Assembly (NCBI GenBank): GCA_019671005.1
Contig: CM033717.1
Location: 74,879,850-74,943,849, forward strand
Source: Hibiscus mutabilis
Lineage: Eukaryota > Streptophyta > Magnoliopsida > Malvales > Malvaceae
Reading direction: 5' to 3'
DNA: 64,000 nt
The notes below the pieces were generated by a model that was not told the DNA's origin, made no database searches, and worked only from the letters and a program-made list of their open reading frames with translations. Both the position numbers and the translations under genes were made by a program. Within the stretch, counting starts at the first letter, position 1; every line of letters begins with the position of its first letter. This document shows positions 1 through 11,669 of the stretch, piece after piece.

Positions 1-1
1 T

Positions 2-118
2 TTGAGGTTCAAGGTGAACGCACCATTAAATAAGTACATTAGGAAGACATTTTATACTCAGGATCCTGTCGTGGGATACACAGATTATCCCTTCCTGGTA
101 GCACAATCTCGCCTTTGA
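2..118 (+). CDS. C-terminal coding fragment of an upstream gene, product unknown
   Basis: An open frame enters from the left edge and ends at TGA 116-118. It gives 38 residues, including KYIRKTFYTQDP and GYTDYPFLVAQSRL. The composition is protein-like (mixed charged and aromatic residues), and the DNA here is less A+T-rich than the sequence that follows, so I read it as the last exon of a + strand gene. I do not recognise the family. There is too little sequence to exclude a chance frame. Confidence 0.35.
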   Translation: MRFKVNAPLNKYIRKTFYTQDPVVGYTDYPFLVAQSRL

Positions 119-944
119 TCTGCAGCCGTCGTGTTACGGTGTTGTTTTAATATCTTATATTTGCCATTCAAGTTGTGAACCTATGTTTTTTCATGCCTAA
201 ATAAATTCCTGACTTCGCGGCTGTTAGACCGGTACATATACGAACATGACACGAAATATATAACGCTTTAAAAACGATTATCTGTACAGCACTAGTTGGA
301 CCAAGAATTAAATTTTCAATATACTTAGAGCCTAAGGAAGTTGAAAATTCATGTTGGTGAGCCAAATTGTATATATATTTGGCAAATTGCAAATAAAAAA
401 GCAAGCTTTAACACATTCAAAATGGTCCAAATCTGATCTAATCCAGCAAATTCTTAACAGCTAAGAAGACCCAACCATCCCTTCACATCCTCATTGATTT
501 CTTCAAAAATTTCCCAACTCAATCTGATTTTCTTTTGCTAAAACTTAATCAAATTATAATTATATATTTCTTCTTCTTTCATACCAATCATTTGAAACCG
601 ATCCTCTGGTTAAAAATAATATAAAAAAAAGTAAAAAAAGCCAGGTAAGCAGGGGTGTGGACCCTGTCTGCTCTGGCTTCTGGATATGCTCTGTTCTGTT
701 CTTTAACTGAACTTTAAAAGACAGAGTCTCGCTGTCTTTTCCAGTCTGTCATTTTTTTTTTTATATTAATTTAATGTTTTTTTCTTATTTTAATTACCAA
801 AAACCTTTCTCTCCTCTCCATTTCTTTATATATATATTTTATAAAACCATATACGGATTTTTTGTTTCCTTTATCCTCTGTTTCCACCATTTTTATAGGT
901 TTTAAGCTTTTAACACAGAAAAACTTCAGAGTTCATCATTTTCC
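119..944 (+). promoter_or_regulatory. Intergenic region and probable promoter of the MOB1 gene
   Basis: No ORF here looks coding. The region is A+T-rich. A TATA-like run lies at about 826-838, roughly 110 bases before the MOB1 ATG at 945, and is preceded by CT-rich sequence (about 808-822), as is common in dicot core promoters. This is a compositional inference; no transcription start is visible. Confidence 0.35.
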
Positions 945-2140
945 ATGAGTCTTTTCGGCCTCGGTAGCAGGTTCGCACCATTACAATAACCCAAATCTCT
1001 TTTTTATCCCAAAGTTTTTGTGTGAATTATATTGAATTCATATTCATGAAAATTGATTCATATATATGGTATCTTTTTTTTCCATTATGCAGAAACCAGA
1101 AGACATTTAGGCCAAAGAAGAATGCTCCATCAGGAAGCAAGGTTTGAGAGCTGCTTCCCCTGTTCTGTTTTTAGATTTTAATGTTTATATAAAGTTGATA
1201 TGCAGCAATTTTCCATGAAAATGAATCTTGCAGGGTGCTCAGCTTCAAAGGCACATAGATGCAACCTTGGGTAGTGGGAACTTGAGAGAAGCTGTTAGGC
1301 TACCACCTGGTGAAGATATCAACGAGTGGTTGGCTGTAAATAGTAAGAATCTGGTTTAAAATCTTGTTTGCTGGAGATTCATATCATCTAGAACTGATTT
1401 TCTCTCCATTTTTTGTCATTCAGCTGTGGATTTCTTCAATCAAGTGAATATCCTGTACGGTACACTAACTGAGTTCTGCACTGCAAACAATTGTCCAACT
1501 ATGTCAGCAGGACCAAGGTATGATACACTCAAAAATCAAAATCACTTATTATAGTTTGCTTGAGAATTTAGCTTTGATCACTTGTCGATGATGATCGATG
1601 TCGGCAGATATGAGTATCGGTGGGCTGATGGGGTTACTGTAAAGAAGCCTATAGAGGTATCAGCTCCTAAATATGTTGAGTATCTAATGGACTGGATTGA
1701 AGCTCAGCTGGATGATGAAGCCATTTTCCCACAAAAACTAGGTTAGTAACTTGCTAGACTATCATGCAATCATGAAATGAACTTAAAAACGGAAGCTTTT
1801 GTTCGAATACAGGGGCACCAGTTCCACCGAACTTTCGAGACGTCGTGAAGACATATTTAAGAGATTGTTCAGAGTATATGCACACATTTACCACTCACAT
1901 TTCCAGAAGATTGTGAGCTTGAAAGAGGAAGCTCATTTGAATACTTGCTTTAAGCATTTTGTTCTGTTCACTTGGGTAAGTTTTCTTCTTGTTTTCTCAA
2001 AGTCCCATGTGGTTAAGACATGATTATGAGGGGCCTCCTCCATACCTGAAACACTGTCATTTATGCAGGAATTTCGGTTGATCGACAAAGGAGAACTTGC
2101 ACCTTTGTCTGATCTTGTGGACTCTATTTTGCAGTTGTAG
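945..2140 (+). CDS. MOB1: MOB kinase activator-like 1 (MOB1), frameshifted in exon 6
   Basis: MOB1 proteins bind and activate NDR/LATS-type AGC kinases in the Hippo-like pathway that controls cell division and growth. Seven exons join with clean GT..AG borders: 945-970, 1093-1141, 1234-1342, 1424-1517, 1608-1741, 1813-1975 and 2069-2140. The reading starts MSLFGLGSR and contains FRPKKNAPSG, LPPGEDINEWLAVNTVDFFN, EYRWADG and KPIEVSAPKYVEYLMDWIE. Exon 6 changes frame: up to about 1851 it reads PPNFRDVVKT, then the conserved IFKRLFRVYAHIYHSHFQKI is one frame over. The spliced length is 647 nt, one short of the 648 expected for a 215-residue MOB1. The unshifted frame stops at 1914-1916. The last exon (EFRLIDKGELAPL) fits the family but ends in ILQL instead of the usual IAPY-like end. 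Either a one-base deletion or a sequence error; family call is firm. Confidence 0.9.
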
Positions 2141-2626
2141 ACCAATAAATTTCCCCCCTTTTTATTACATTTTCTCTGTATGTGTTTCATAAACACATAC
2201 ATTTCTTGTGAGCCTTCTATTTGCTTGTCTGGTGTTTCTTTTTCAGATGTAATACAATTCAACCAGAATTCTATCCTCTCCCAAGTTCTTTTAGACATAA
2301 CCTAAACCAATTATTTAGAAAAAAAAATGTGTTTTTTTTTTCTAATAAATAATAATATAATTTATTTCTCACTGTATTTTTAACATCAAAGAATAAGCAT
2401 GAAAGAAATCCATGGCATTTACAGATTTGAATTTGGAAACAAGCACAGATAATCTCCCCTGAGCAGTAATGGCAGGGGTACATTCTTGGGGGACTAAATC
2501 CTAATATTTCCCCATTTTCAATCATTCAAAAACCTCAGAAGATTACAAAGCTGTACGTGAAGGGTTTCTTTTTTTCATTCTAAAAAAGAGAAAAAGAAAA
2601 CCTGGATCTGTGTTTCAACAGGAATT
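2141..2626. other. Spacer between convergent MOB1 and GNAT genes
   Basis: MOB1 (+) and the GNAT gene (-) converge on this 486-bp A+T-rich stretch, which probably holds both 3' UTRs. Two short minus-strand ORFs cross it but lack coding character. No other element was recognised. Confidence 0.5.
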
Positions 2627-4503
2627 TTATGTCTTAAAACAAAGCAAGTACATCTGCTGCTTTAACAATTGAGAGTTTGCCATTTCAACCATCTGATGAT
2701 GAATGCAAACTGTATGTCAGCCTCAGGTGAAAACCTAAAGAGCATGAAATGAAATCAGAGAGTAAAATTCGAGTGGATTAAATGGTATTACCTTGAAACC
2801 GATCTTTTTGTACAGTTCAAGAGCAGGTTCGTTGTTTCTATGAACATGCACGTGAAACTGGTTCCACACCTGCAAACAAATGATTAACTTAGAAAGGGAA
2901 TTTTTCCTACTGGTTGCATCAGATGAGGTGCATGTAAAGGAAAAGTTTGTAATTTTTTACCCTTTGATCTTGCTGATTCAATAACAAAATACAACATATT
3001 GCTAGCAATGCTCTGTCGACGGGCTGATTTCGCCACACATAAGTTGGAAACATAAAAATATTTATTCAGGTTTGTCCTGCTGATGCTGCAGAACATATGC
3101 TTTTCACGTTCCTGCAAGAGGTTAGATTCACAATTATCTAACACAATCAATGAGAGAAGATAGCAGTTTGAATAAAAAGAATGTGCACGTACCCCAGGAA
3201 AAGACTCTCCATGCAACAAATGTCGAATGCTGAAATCAAGGGTTCCGACCACACTTTTCAGCACTGTGCGCTTGACATTCCTCTCCTCCTTCCTAACCTG
3301 ATAATTTGATACAGAAGAAGCAATAAGACACTTCATCTAAAGAAAAACACAACATAGCACAGGAGCTTTATGCATCTAAATAACTGAATTGAAATAGAGA
3401 TTGTCACAATCCTCACCCAAAAGATATAACAAACACATAAAAAGCAATAAGAATCTGGGAAAAGATGTCCTGTAAGAACATCATACCGTGACAACACATG
3501 TATATGTCTGCCCATGTTGCCCACTGTATCGCCTTTTTATGGCATTGAACTCCTACAAGGTAAGGAAACTTTCTAACATACATGTGACCAAATTCCAAAC
3601 AATTAAGAGAAGAACACTAATCTCTCCTACCTGCTCAGCAAATTGCCTTTTGAAGTTATCGACGTATCTGTATAATCAGGAATAGCAAAAATCAGTATCT
3701 GTAATCAGGAATAGCAAAAATCAAGAGTATCCACATATAAACATTAGCAAAAACAAAAAAGCATTGTTTTGAGAAAGCTGCATTTGCTAAGAGAAGTGGG
3801 AATTGAATCAAATCCATTGTCAAAATCTTAACAGAATAATCTTCCTTTAAACCTGATAGACTTTCAAGTTTCAACAGTAAAACTTTGAAACAATTAATTC
3901 ACACCAATCAAATATTTCCATAGTTAGGTCAAAATTTTGTTTCTTTGCATAAAAGAGCTACTCCTCTGCATCATTATCTCACTATACCAAAAATAGCTAC
4001 CAAATAAGGACTCAATGGTTAATTTCTTTAGATAAGTTCAAAAATACCAAAAAAAAAAAAAAAAACAAATGGGTATTATTCCCAATTCCTGTTTACTTGA
4101 AGAAAAAAAGTTGAGAAATTTAATCCGTACCTTTCACCTGGTCGATCCTCCCAGTGAGTTTCAGCTCTCAGCCATGCCGCAGTCTATTACAAAATCAAAA
4201 CAAAATTTTCATCAGCATCAAAAGGAAAAATTGATCAAACAAACAGGAGATAAAAAAGAATTAAAGGTTAAAAAGGGGGTATACCCAGAATTCTTCATCA
4301 AGAACAGCCTCTCTTGCAACGAATCTTCCGAATTCTAATCTGTGATCTTGATCCAGCTCCTGATCCGACGGTTGCAGCCGATCAAACCTTAGATTAGAGG
4401 GTCTCGGGTTTTTAAGCTGGGGAATTGGCGACGTTTGCAGCTGTATTGAAGGTTCTTCCTTTTTCACCCTTTCGAATGATTTAGAATCCATTTTCCTAAT
4501 CAA
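2627..4503 (-). CDS. GNAT-family N-acetyltransferase (resembles Arabidopsis At2g06025), frameshifted in exon 7
   Basis: Predicted acetyl-CoA-dependent N-acetyltransferase, likely plastid-targeted or plastid-related by family. Eight exons on the minus strand: 4285-4503, 4131-4183, 3631-3667, 3487-3552, 3193-3297, 2961-3111, 2792-2869 and 2627-2692. Reading gives WTAAWLRAETHWEDRPGER, YVDNFKRQFAEQEFNAIKRR, VVGTLDFSIRHLL and the core YVSNLCVAKSARRQSIASNM. The last exon gives MVEMANSQLLKQQMYLLCFK. Two oddities: the acetyl-CoA pyrophosphate loop reads RRQSIA where the family has RRQGIA, and exon 7 is one base too long. After the splice the frame reads GVEP and then hits a stop, while VHVHRNNEPALELYKKIGFK lies in the next frame (lesion near 2855-2865). 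Start: M at 4503 or 4491. A further 5' exon may exist, since an ATG at 4651 is followed by a GT donor, but I found no splice that keeps frame. The At2g06025 relation is from memory. Confidence 0.8.
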
Positions 4504-6695
4504 TCAATCAAAAAAAAGTCATTAAATCTCTAAAAAAGTACGATGCAAAAACATTTTTTTCAAAAGAAACTGAAAATCCCCAATTAAAAACAAAACTCAC
4601 ACAGCGGGAGAAAGGGAAGTCTTTGAAGTTTGCGGCGGCGTATGGATCCATGGGTAGGGAAAGTCAGGAATTCAGTTCTGTAAATGGTGACGGTTGACAT
4701 AGCAGAGCTATGAGTTTTCCCTTGAAAAAACTTTCCCGGAAAATATGTACGGGCTTTCCTTGTTTATTTGAAAAGAGGATAAAAAGGGGTGAAAAATATA
4801 TATTAAAAATGCAATAAAAAGAAGGAACCTAAAAACGGCGACGCGCGTTGGGTGTGAAGTAGTGGGTGGGGCCCATTCAAAGAGTGGATAAGACGAAATT
4901 TTGTGAAACAGTCTGTGGGTGGAGATCTTGACACGTGGAAGAGGTGTGATGTGGCATTAAGATAAAGGCTCCAATTGATTGGGGGTCTATTATTTATGAT
5001 TTCATCTTTGTAATTTACTAAAAAATTTTGTAAATTATATCAATTTTAGTAAAATACACAAATCATCACTTAACTATTTTTTCACTCTTATTTTAGTTAT
5101 TCAACTTTTTTTAAAATTTTACTCTCTTATTTTAGGTAAAAAACTTTTAAAGCGATTTTAGTTTGACCATTGAAATAAATAAAAAATTCATTATAATCAA
5201 TAAATTTTAATTCATTTCTAATGTCATTGTCATTACTATTAAGAAAATTGAATGATTACGTTAAAATTTTCTTACGAAAAAGTCATTTCAATTTTTTTTT
5301 ATAAGGCAAAAATTTTGAAAGCACAGTCGTTGGTCAATCTCAAATTTTAGAAAAGTTTTGTTTTTCCATATAATTAATATAATTAGTTTTCAAGTTGATT
5401 TGATGATTAATAGTAGTGAATCAAAACTAAAAATCTAATTAAAACAAACATAATTTTTTGATATACCATTGTTAAACGTTGTATCAGTTTGAATACAAAC
5501 TTTATTAATCTTTTGATCAAACAAATCCTTCTCACTAATGAGATCGATCTTTGTTCATTGACTTTTTAACTTTGCTATAAATTTGGAAAATTTTATTTTT
5601 TTTAGAAGACTTAACGTTTCAAGTTACCATTTCTTAACAAAAATAATTATAATAAAAATAAATTAAAAATTTAATGATTATAATGAATAAGAATTAAAAA
5701 TTTAGTGACTGTAATAGAAAATTTTCAATTTTTAGTGATTTGAGTGAAAACATCTTAAAAGCTCTCAGTGACTACTAGTGTAATTTATTCAAAATTTTAA
5801 ATATATGTGCGCAAGTAACACCGTTTCAATATTTTTTATAATAAAAATGCACACCGTTTTGATTGACAAAAAAACAACAAATAATTTTTTAATTATTTAT
5901 CGAGATGACTTCTTTTACACACTTTTCACGAATATTTTAGGATTATATAACAAATAAATATCTGAAATATAATATTTTTTCATTCAAGTACCTAAAATAG
6001 GTCAAAATTATCGACGCATAAATTTTTCAAAAATATTATTTTTTTATTTAAAAAGATGTTATATATCATTTTTTTAAGAATTTAAATGAAAAAATATAAA
6101 TTTTACGTATTTATTTTGAGTAAAAATTATTTAGGTATCCGTTTTAACTAAAAAATATACTTTAAGTATTTATTTTAACAAAAAAATGTTTTAGATACCT
6201 AAATTTAACTAAAAATATACTTTAAGTACTTATTTTAAACCAAAAATATACTTTTATCATTAGTAAAATGAAAAAAATTATTAAATGATACTTTAACTAT
6301 TTTACATCTTTGATTAATATTTTACTTTAAAATCTATATTAACCAAAATCTAAGAGATGAGCATAATCTAAAGGGATATTTTTTATAGGTAAGTAAAAAT
6401 AAGAATATTATTTTTAGATAATTAAATTTATTTAGTACTATGTCTATATCTTAATGTTAATTAAATTTATTTCGGAAAACATATTATCGTGGAACCATAT
6501 TAGAATGTCCCAAAAAAAAAATATATTGAGCAGATGATCAACCAGCCACCAAATCACGTTTTATAAAACGTAATTACAAAAGAAAAACCATATTTATACA
6601 TAAGGTAAGCAAACTCAATGAAAGCAATAGGTTGTTCACAACAACTCCAATGGCCACCACAGCAGTGGCCAACACAATCACTACATGCATTTCCC
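4504..6695. other. Upstream region of the GNAT gene plus A+T-rich decayed repeats
   Basis: 4504-5000 is the likely 5' UTR and promoter of the GNAT gene; it contains a G-box-type CACGTG near 4931. From about 5000 to 6550 the DNA is very A+T-rich, with short repeated phrases, for example ATATACTTTAAGTA near 6160 and 6215. No credible ORF. I read it as degraded transposon DNA without a recognisable family. Confidence 0.4.
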
Positions 6696-6771
6696 TCAGC
6701 CCTCAAAATCAGTTTTCACCCACTGACAATACTTGCTCTTCATCTTCTCATCGAACTCCTTCGCTTTAAAC

Positions 6772-7320
6772 TCAACGATCCTCGCCGCATTCACCATCGA
6801 TTCCTCTTGCACTCTGCATTCTCCTGCTCCGTTTCATCTCAGTCGCCTCTCTCTCGGCTTCCAACCATTCGTATTCCCTCACCCAACAATGATGCACCGT
6901 GCAGGCCAGCGCCAAGACCAGCAACTGCGTCGCCAGCATCGCCATGAAAATCCCGCACTCCACTCTCACCAGGAGCTTCGCTTCTTTGACGTCCAAAGGG
7001 GTTCTCAGCATCGATATGCTTGATTTCTCTCTTGTGAACAAAGACAGTATGCTGAGAACTTGACCGATCAATGAGGCGAATAGAAGAGAAACGTGGGTGA
7101 TGAAGCAGAAGTGTGTTAACTGAGAGTAGAAGCCTACAAAGGAGGAGAGAAGGGAGATGGAGGAGACCATAAGGAAAGCAAAACCGAGCGAAGTTGGTGG
7201 CCATTTTAGGATGATAATGGGCGCAATCGAGGCAGCAGAGAGGATGAAGAGAATGAAGTTTAAGACGGAAAGGAGGAGATTTGGGAAGGAAAAGGAGCTT
7301 CTGAGCTTAGAGGAAGTCAT
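6772..7320 (-). CDS. Four-transmembrane (tetraspanin-like) membrane protein, altered C-terminus
   Basis: Single-exon frame of 182 codons starting MTSSKLRSSFSFPN. Four hydrophobic stretches fit membrane helices at about residues 16-38, 45-66, 72-95 and 120-144, followed by the basic tail EWLEAEREATEMKRSRRM. This is the layout of a plant-specific family of small four-TM proteins of unknown function. The frame ends at 6772 with an unusual tail. One frame over, the DNA reads VQEESMVNAARIVEF and then KMKSKYCQWVKTDFEG before a stop at 6696-6698. This looks like the family's usual C-terminus, so two bases appear to be missing (or one inserted) near 6810-6816. ORFs on the opposite strand here are shadows. 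Topology is predicted by eye; function unknown. Confidence 0.7.
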   Translation of the reverse strand: MTSSKLRSSFSFPNLLLSVLNFILFILSAASIAPIIILKWPPTSLGFAFLMVSSISLLSSFVGFYSQLTHFCFITHVSLLFASLIGQVLSILSLFTREKSSISMLRTPLDVKEAKLLVRVECGIFMAMLATQLLVLALACTVHHCWVREYEWLEAEREATEMKRSRRMQSARGIDGECGEDR

Positions 7321-8416
7321 CTTCTAGGATGGGATTTTGGCTATGGAGATTTGAAGGAAGTGGAGGATTTGAAATGTTATATATAATGAGTGTTTTAGAT
7401 GGCCGTTGCAGGATAGAAAAGGTATAACGGCTAGTAGAGAGGGTCCACACTTTTAACCTCCATTGATGATGTTGATCCTGTTGTTGCATTTTTAATTTTT
7501 GTTTTTCCCTCTACATGGTTTCAAAACGTTCAAAAAGAAAGATTCTAATACAGTATTTGGCTTTTAAATTTTGAAGTCTGTTTAGTTATTCGAATATAAA
7601 AATGATTGCAGTTTCCTATTGAATTTGAAGTCCAAGACGTATTGTTGAGAGGGACAATCACAGATTCCGAGCATTAACCAGAGCATTAACCATAAAAACA
7701 GACATGGAAGATAAAAAAATACTTCTAGAAAGCCAAAAACAATGCTAAACACAGCATAGGCAGATCTCTTTGTAGGAAACATTTGAATAATCTCAAACAG
7801 TAAAAAACAGCTTGTTTTACCAATAGTTTACGGGGAGACTCGCCGATAGAAGTAATGAACATATGAAAGGAAGATGGGAGAGGAAATAAAACGAGAATAA
7901 CAGAGCCAACTTCATACATGAACATGCTTTAATTTTGAGGAGAATATTTGAATTCGAAATTCTGGTTTCTTCAACTTAATGCTATACAGAAGAGCCACAA
8001 CGTTCGTATTTAGTAAGTGTACCTCCATTCGATTTCAGTTCAAGCTGGCCCTGCTAAGATTTAAGTTTTCAAAGAAAAAACTGTTATAAAAGAAAATTCA
8101 TCTGAATCTAAATGCAGCAAAGCAACACAATGAGGGTCTGTTTTGAAATATAACTCATCATGCTAATGTGAAAAGAAGCATGTTTTGAGAAATAAAGACG
8201 GATAGAATTGAAATGCTATAAAAAAATGATGTACAATGTTATATTTTATATTAAATATTTCAAGATTGTTAGTATAAATAACAAAGAGAAAAAAAAATCT
8301 TTATATTCTTGGAAATTCCGTATTCCTACAAGTTGTCAGTTATAGCATGTCAAAAGTCACCGTAAATGCTCGAAAAAGGTCTTGAGATAATCATACTCTG
8401 ATGTTTTGACAACTGA
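7321..8416. other. Intergenic: promoter of the four-TM gene and 3' region of the next gene
   Basis: The first 150 bases upstream of 7320 include a TATA-like run (TATATATAATG, about 7377-7388), in place for a minus-strand promoter. The rest is A+T-rich without a credible ORF and probably includes the 3' UTR of the gene ending at 8417. Confidence 0.4.
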
Positions 8417-9705
8417 TCATGACCGATCAGATGAATGAGTCACAATGGCCTCAACTCTATCTAATGATGCTTGCAATCGCCCTGACTGCAAGTTGAACAA
8501 TGGTTCATCGGTTCCAAGAGCTCTGTTAAATTCAAGATACTAATGGTAAGCTACAAATAGTCATCACTGGTAAAAGAAGGAATATGTGGAATTACTGAAC
8601 AATAAATTCTAAAGAAACAAAATGACACTATTAACAAGAAGAAGAAGCATAACAATAACACATTTCATATTTTCCTAGTGAGTTGTTTTTAAAGCATATG
8701 AGTAATAACATCAATAAACATTCTAATGAACATTCTATCATCCGTGGGTCAATAGCAAGGAAATAACCTGCAAAATATTCAACAAATTATAGGGGACGAT
8801 TCGGAAAGCTAACATCAAAAACAACCCTTCTATTAGACACGAGCTTAATGCTTCCTCCATTGTCACAAATCGTTGTTAAACACATATCCAAAGAATATCA
8901 AGGAACATACCCTGTTGCTTCCGGAAGAACATAATCCGCCCTCCACCCAAATCGAAAATCCAGGCCGGGAACCAAGCCAAGCGTTGTCTTATTCTGAATC
9001 CGAGAAACTCCATCTCCACCCAAACAGGTAGTGAGCTTCCATTTCCATCCAGTTGCATTCATCTTGAAATTATGGCCTATTCCAACCTATTTCAACACGG
9101 GGAACAAATAAAGTTACCTACAATAGCCAATATGAATAGATTCCTACATTCCATCACTCATAGAAAAGTTCATCTGATTACCAAGCCAGAAAGATTAAGC
9201 ACAATAGACCAGACCTGGAGATTAAGAAATTTCGTAACAGGAATCTTTTTCGAAAGAAGGCGAACATCTTGATGTATAGGCTCATAAGCAAACTTCCACT
9301 TCCGTTCGGACGACAAAGGCTTTAGCACAAGCTTAGTTTGGAGATCATTGATGGGGGCATTGTAGAACTGAACCAAAACTAAGATGTAAATACTCAACAG
9401 GTCAAAATAACAACAATCTCTACAGGATGATACATACATACATACATACAGATACATAGATAGATATATATGATAAACAATTCACATACAAAAAGGGTAA
9501 GGAGAATTGCATGGCATATCATATGAATGGAGCAATCTAAGACTGTAAAAAGCAAAAGCAAAGAACAAACAACCTCCAAATTGACACCAACTCGAAACCC
9601 CTGAATTTATTTTCTGAATTTGAGGAACAATTCAGATGGAATCAAATTTATGCTGTATAATTCATCCCAAGAAGTGGGTTCTTCACCATTAGGTGCCGGC
9701 TCCAT
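8417..9705 (-). CDS. Conserved plant protein of unknown function, with premature stop at codon 33
   Basis: Four exons splice cleanly: 9574-9705, 9215-9367, 8911-9086 and 8417-8522, total 567 nt (188 residues plus stop). The reading starts MEPAPNGEEPTSWDELYSIN and contains FYNAPINDLQTKLVLKPLS, VGIGHNFKMNATGWKWKLTT, LDFRFGWRADYVLPE and SGRLQASLDRVEAIVTHSS. I recognise this as a conserved single-domain plant family without known function (I recall it as a DUF, number uncertain). Codon 33 is TAA (9607-9609) between FLKFRK and IQGFRVGVNLE, where a glutamate codon is likely; one substitution would explain it. Frame, splice phases and the rest of the protein are kept. Either a recent nonsense mutation or a base error. 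Intron 1 has a CATA microsatellite. Confidence 0.7.
9430..9465. repeat. CATA microsatellite in intron 1 of the 8417-9705 gene
   Basis: Five or so tandem CATA units followed by GATA units, lying between the exons ending at 9574 and starting at 9367. A simple sequence repeat, likely polymorphic. Confidence 0.8.
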
Positions 9706-10141
9706 TTTCGACCCACCAAAACTGAAAAAATCATTTCCAAAGGGGAACCCACAGGATGAAAGACAACGTTAACTCTCAGTCGGACTTTCAGTACTGGAAA
9801 GTTCTGAGGTGAAAGTATACTTACCTATAAGATAGGACAGGATTGTACTAGAAAAGTGCTTCGAGCATACATAAGATGTTTCGTCAAATGTTTTTCGGTC
9901 CGGTTTCTGCAACACTTCGGCAATTTTAATGAATGGGATTTTGAGTTCTTGTTGTTGTTGTTGAAGTGTGAATTTCTTATGGTTTTTCTGATTTTAGATT
10001 GGGCCAAGCTCTACCTTAATCAATTTCAGTTCATTAGGGTCCAACAGGATTCATTGATGGCACAAGGCCCTAATCAAATGCTATTGATTCCTAAAATGGA
10101 CAAAATCTTTATGCTTATTTGTATAATTTTGTTTTAAGTTA
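9706..10141. promoter_or_regulatory. Upstream region of the 8417-9705 gene
   Basis: This 436-bp stretch lies upstream of the minus-strand start at 9705 and ends at the target-site duplication of the Mutator-like element. No clear TATA box is visible. A 93-codon plus-strand ORF (9856-10137) lacks any family signal. Confidence 0.3.
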
Positions 10142-10150
10142 AATTAATAA

Positions 10151-11669
10151 GGGAAAACTACACCGGTGGTCACCAAACTATCATCTTTTTTTTCTTTTTA
10201 TTTTTGATCCCTCAACTAATTTTTTCGTTAAAATCATCCCTCTCATTAGATACATTTCTTGTTTTGGCTCATCTCCGTTAAAAAATCAACATAATCATTG
10301 ACATGATTTTTTTTATATTTTTATTTTCCTCGTCAGTATATTATAATAATATAATATTTTCAATTATTTCAATCGACCAACCAAGAGGTGACATCCAAAT
10401 TTTAAACAAATCAAAGGAGAACAATACTTCTTTCTATGGACGTGGAAGGAATCAAACCAGGGATCCCTTACATAAGAAGGGGTTCAATGCTTAACCATTA
10501 AATTAGCCCTAAGATTTGATTAAATTTTAACCAAACAAATATTTAAGTTATAAATTCTCAGTCTCAAAAATAAGAAAAAATGCTTATATAGAGATTGAAC
10601 CAATAACACTTTGAACTAAAAGCTCTATGTTTATCCACTACACTAGGTTAAGAATTTATTATGTGTTCACAAAATTTAATATTTAATTTAAGATTTATTA
10701 TCACCTAAAAAATCAAAATACTACTAAAATTATTTTTCTAATTTTTTTTGGAAAAAATTAATTATTTAATATTTTAAAATGTGTGAGATCATTTTAAAAA
10801 TTTTGAATTATTTGAAAATAACTATTTAGATTTAAAATTATTATTTTAATTTTTTTAAAAAATTAGCTTGAAATGTAATTAAAATTGAAGATCAAACTAG
10901 AATTATTTTCACTTCGTTTTGAAATAAAAATAATAATTAAATAATTATTTATTTATTTTATAAAATTAATATTAAAATATTTTAAAAATTAAATTTATAA
11001 TATATATTTAGGATAAAATATAATCTTCTAAATAAAATTTAATTCGTTGACATGTATATGAACACATTATTTTATATTTAATTAATTTTTAGAATGATCT
11101 AATATATTTGTATAAAAATAAAAAATTAATTTTTTTCCCAAACGAATTGAAAAAATAATTTTAGATTAATTTTAGTAGCAATGATTTAATTTTGAGGTGA
11201 TAATACATTTTAAATTAAACATTAAAATTTGACGATATATAGCTTAGTGGTCGAACCTCTTGCTTTTGGCGCAATGTGTTCCTGGTTTAAATCACCACAT
11301 AAGCAAATTTTTTTATTTTTGATGCTGTGAGTATATAACTTAAATATTTGTTTAGTTAAAATTTAATCAAATCTCAAGTAATTTAATGGTTAAGCATTGG
11401 ACCCCTTATGCAAGGGCTCGTGGTTTGATTATTCTCGCATGCATAGAAGAGGAGTAATATTCTCCTTTGATTTGTTTGAAATTTGGAAGTGAAATTTGTC
11501 ACCTCCTGGTTGGTCGATTGAAACGAAGAAAGAGAATGTTGATTTAGAAAATAAAATATAAAAAAAAAAATCCATGTCAGCATGTAATGGGCGATTTTGA
11601 CGAAAAAATTAATTGGGGGATCAAAATAAAAAAGGGTGATAGTTTGGTGACCACCGGTGTAGTTTTCTC
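10151..11669. mobile_element. Non-autonomous Mutator-like element with long terminal inverted repeats
   Basis: The left end reads GGGAAAACTACACCGGTGGT and the right end is its near-perfect reverse complement (GAGAAAACTACACCGGTGGT on the minus strand). Both ends are flanked by AATTAATAA (10142-10150 and 11670-11678), a 9-bp target-site duplication (10 bp if the next G is counted), the size typical of Mutator elements. Inverted similarity continues far inward: about 10151-10710 pairs with about 11190-11669, including CAATCGACCAACCAAGAGGT and TTGATTAAATTTTAACCAAA. The middle is A+T-rich with no transposase. It is a foldback-like derivative that would need a transposase from elsewhere. Each arm also holds tRNA-like phrases. 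Confidence 0.8.

Noticed and set aside
6618..7023. Plus-strand ORFs opposite the four-TM gene
   Set aside because: Shadows of the minus-strand coding sequence, of low-complexity composition.
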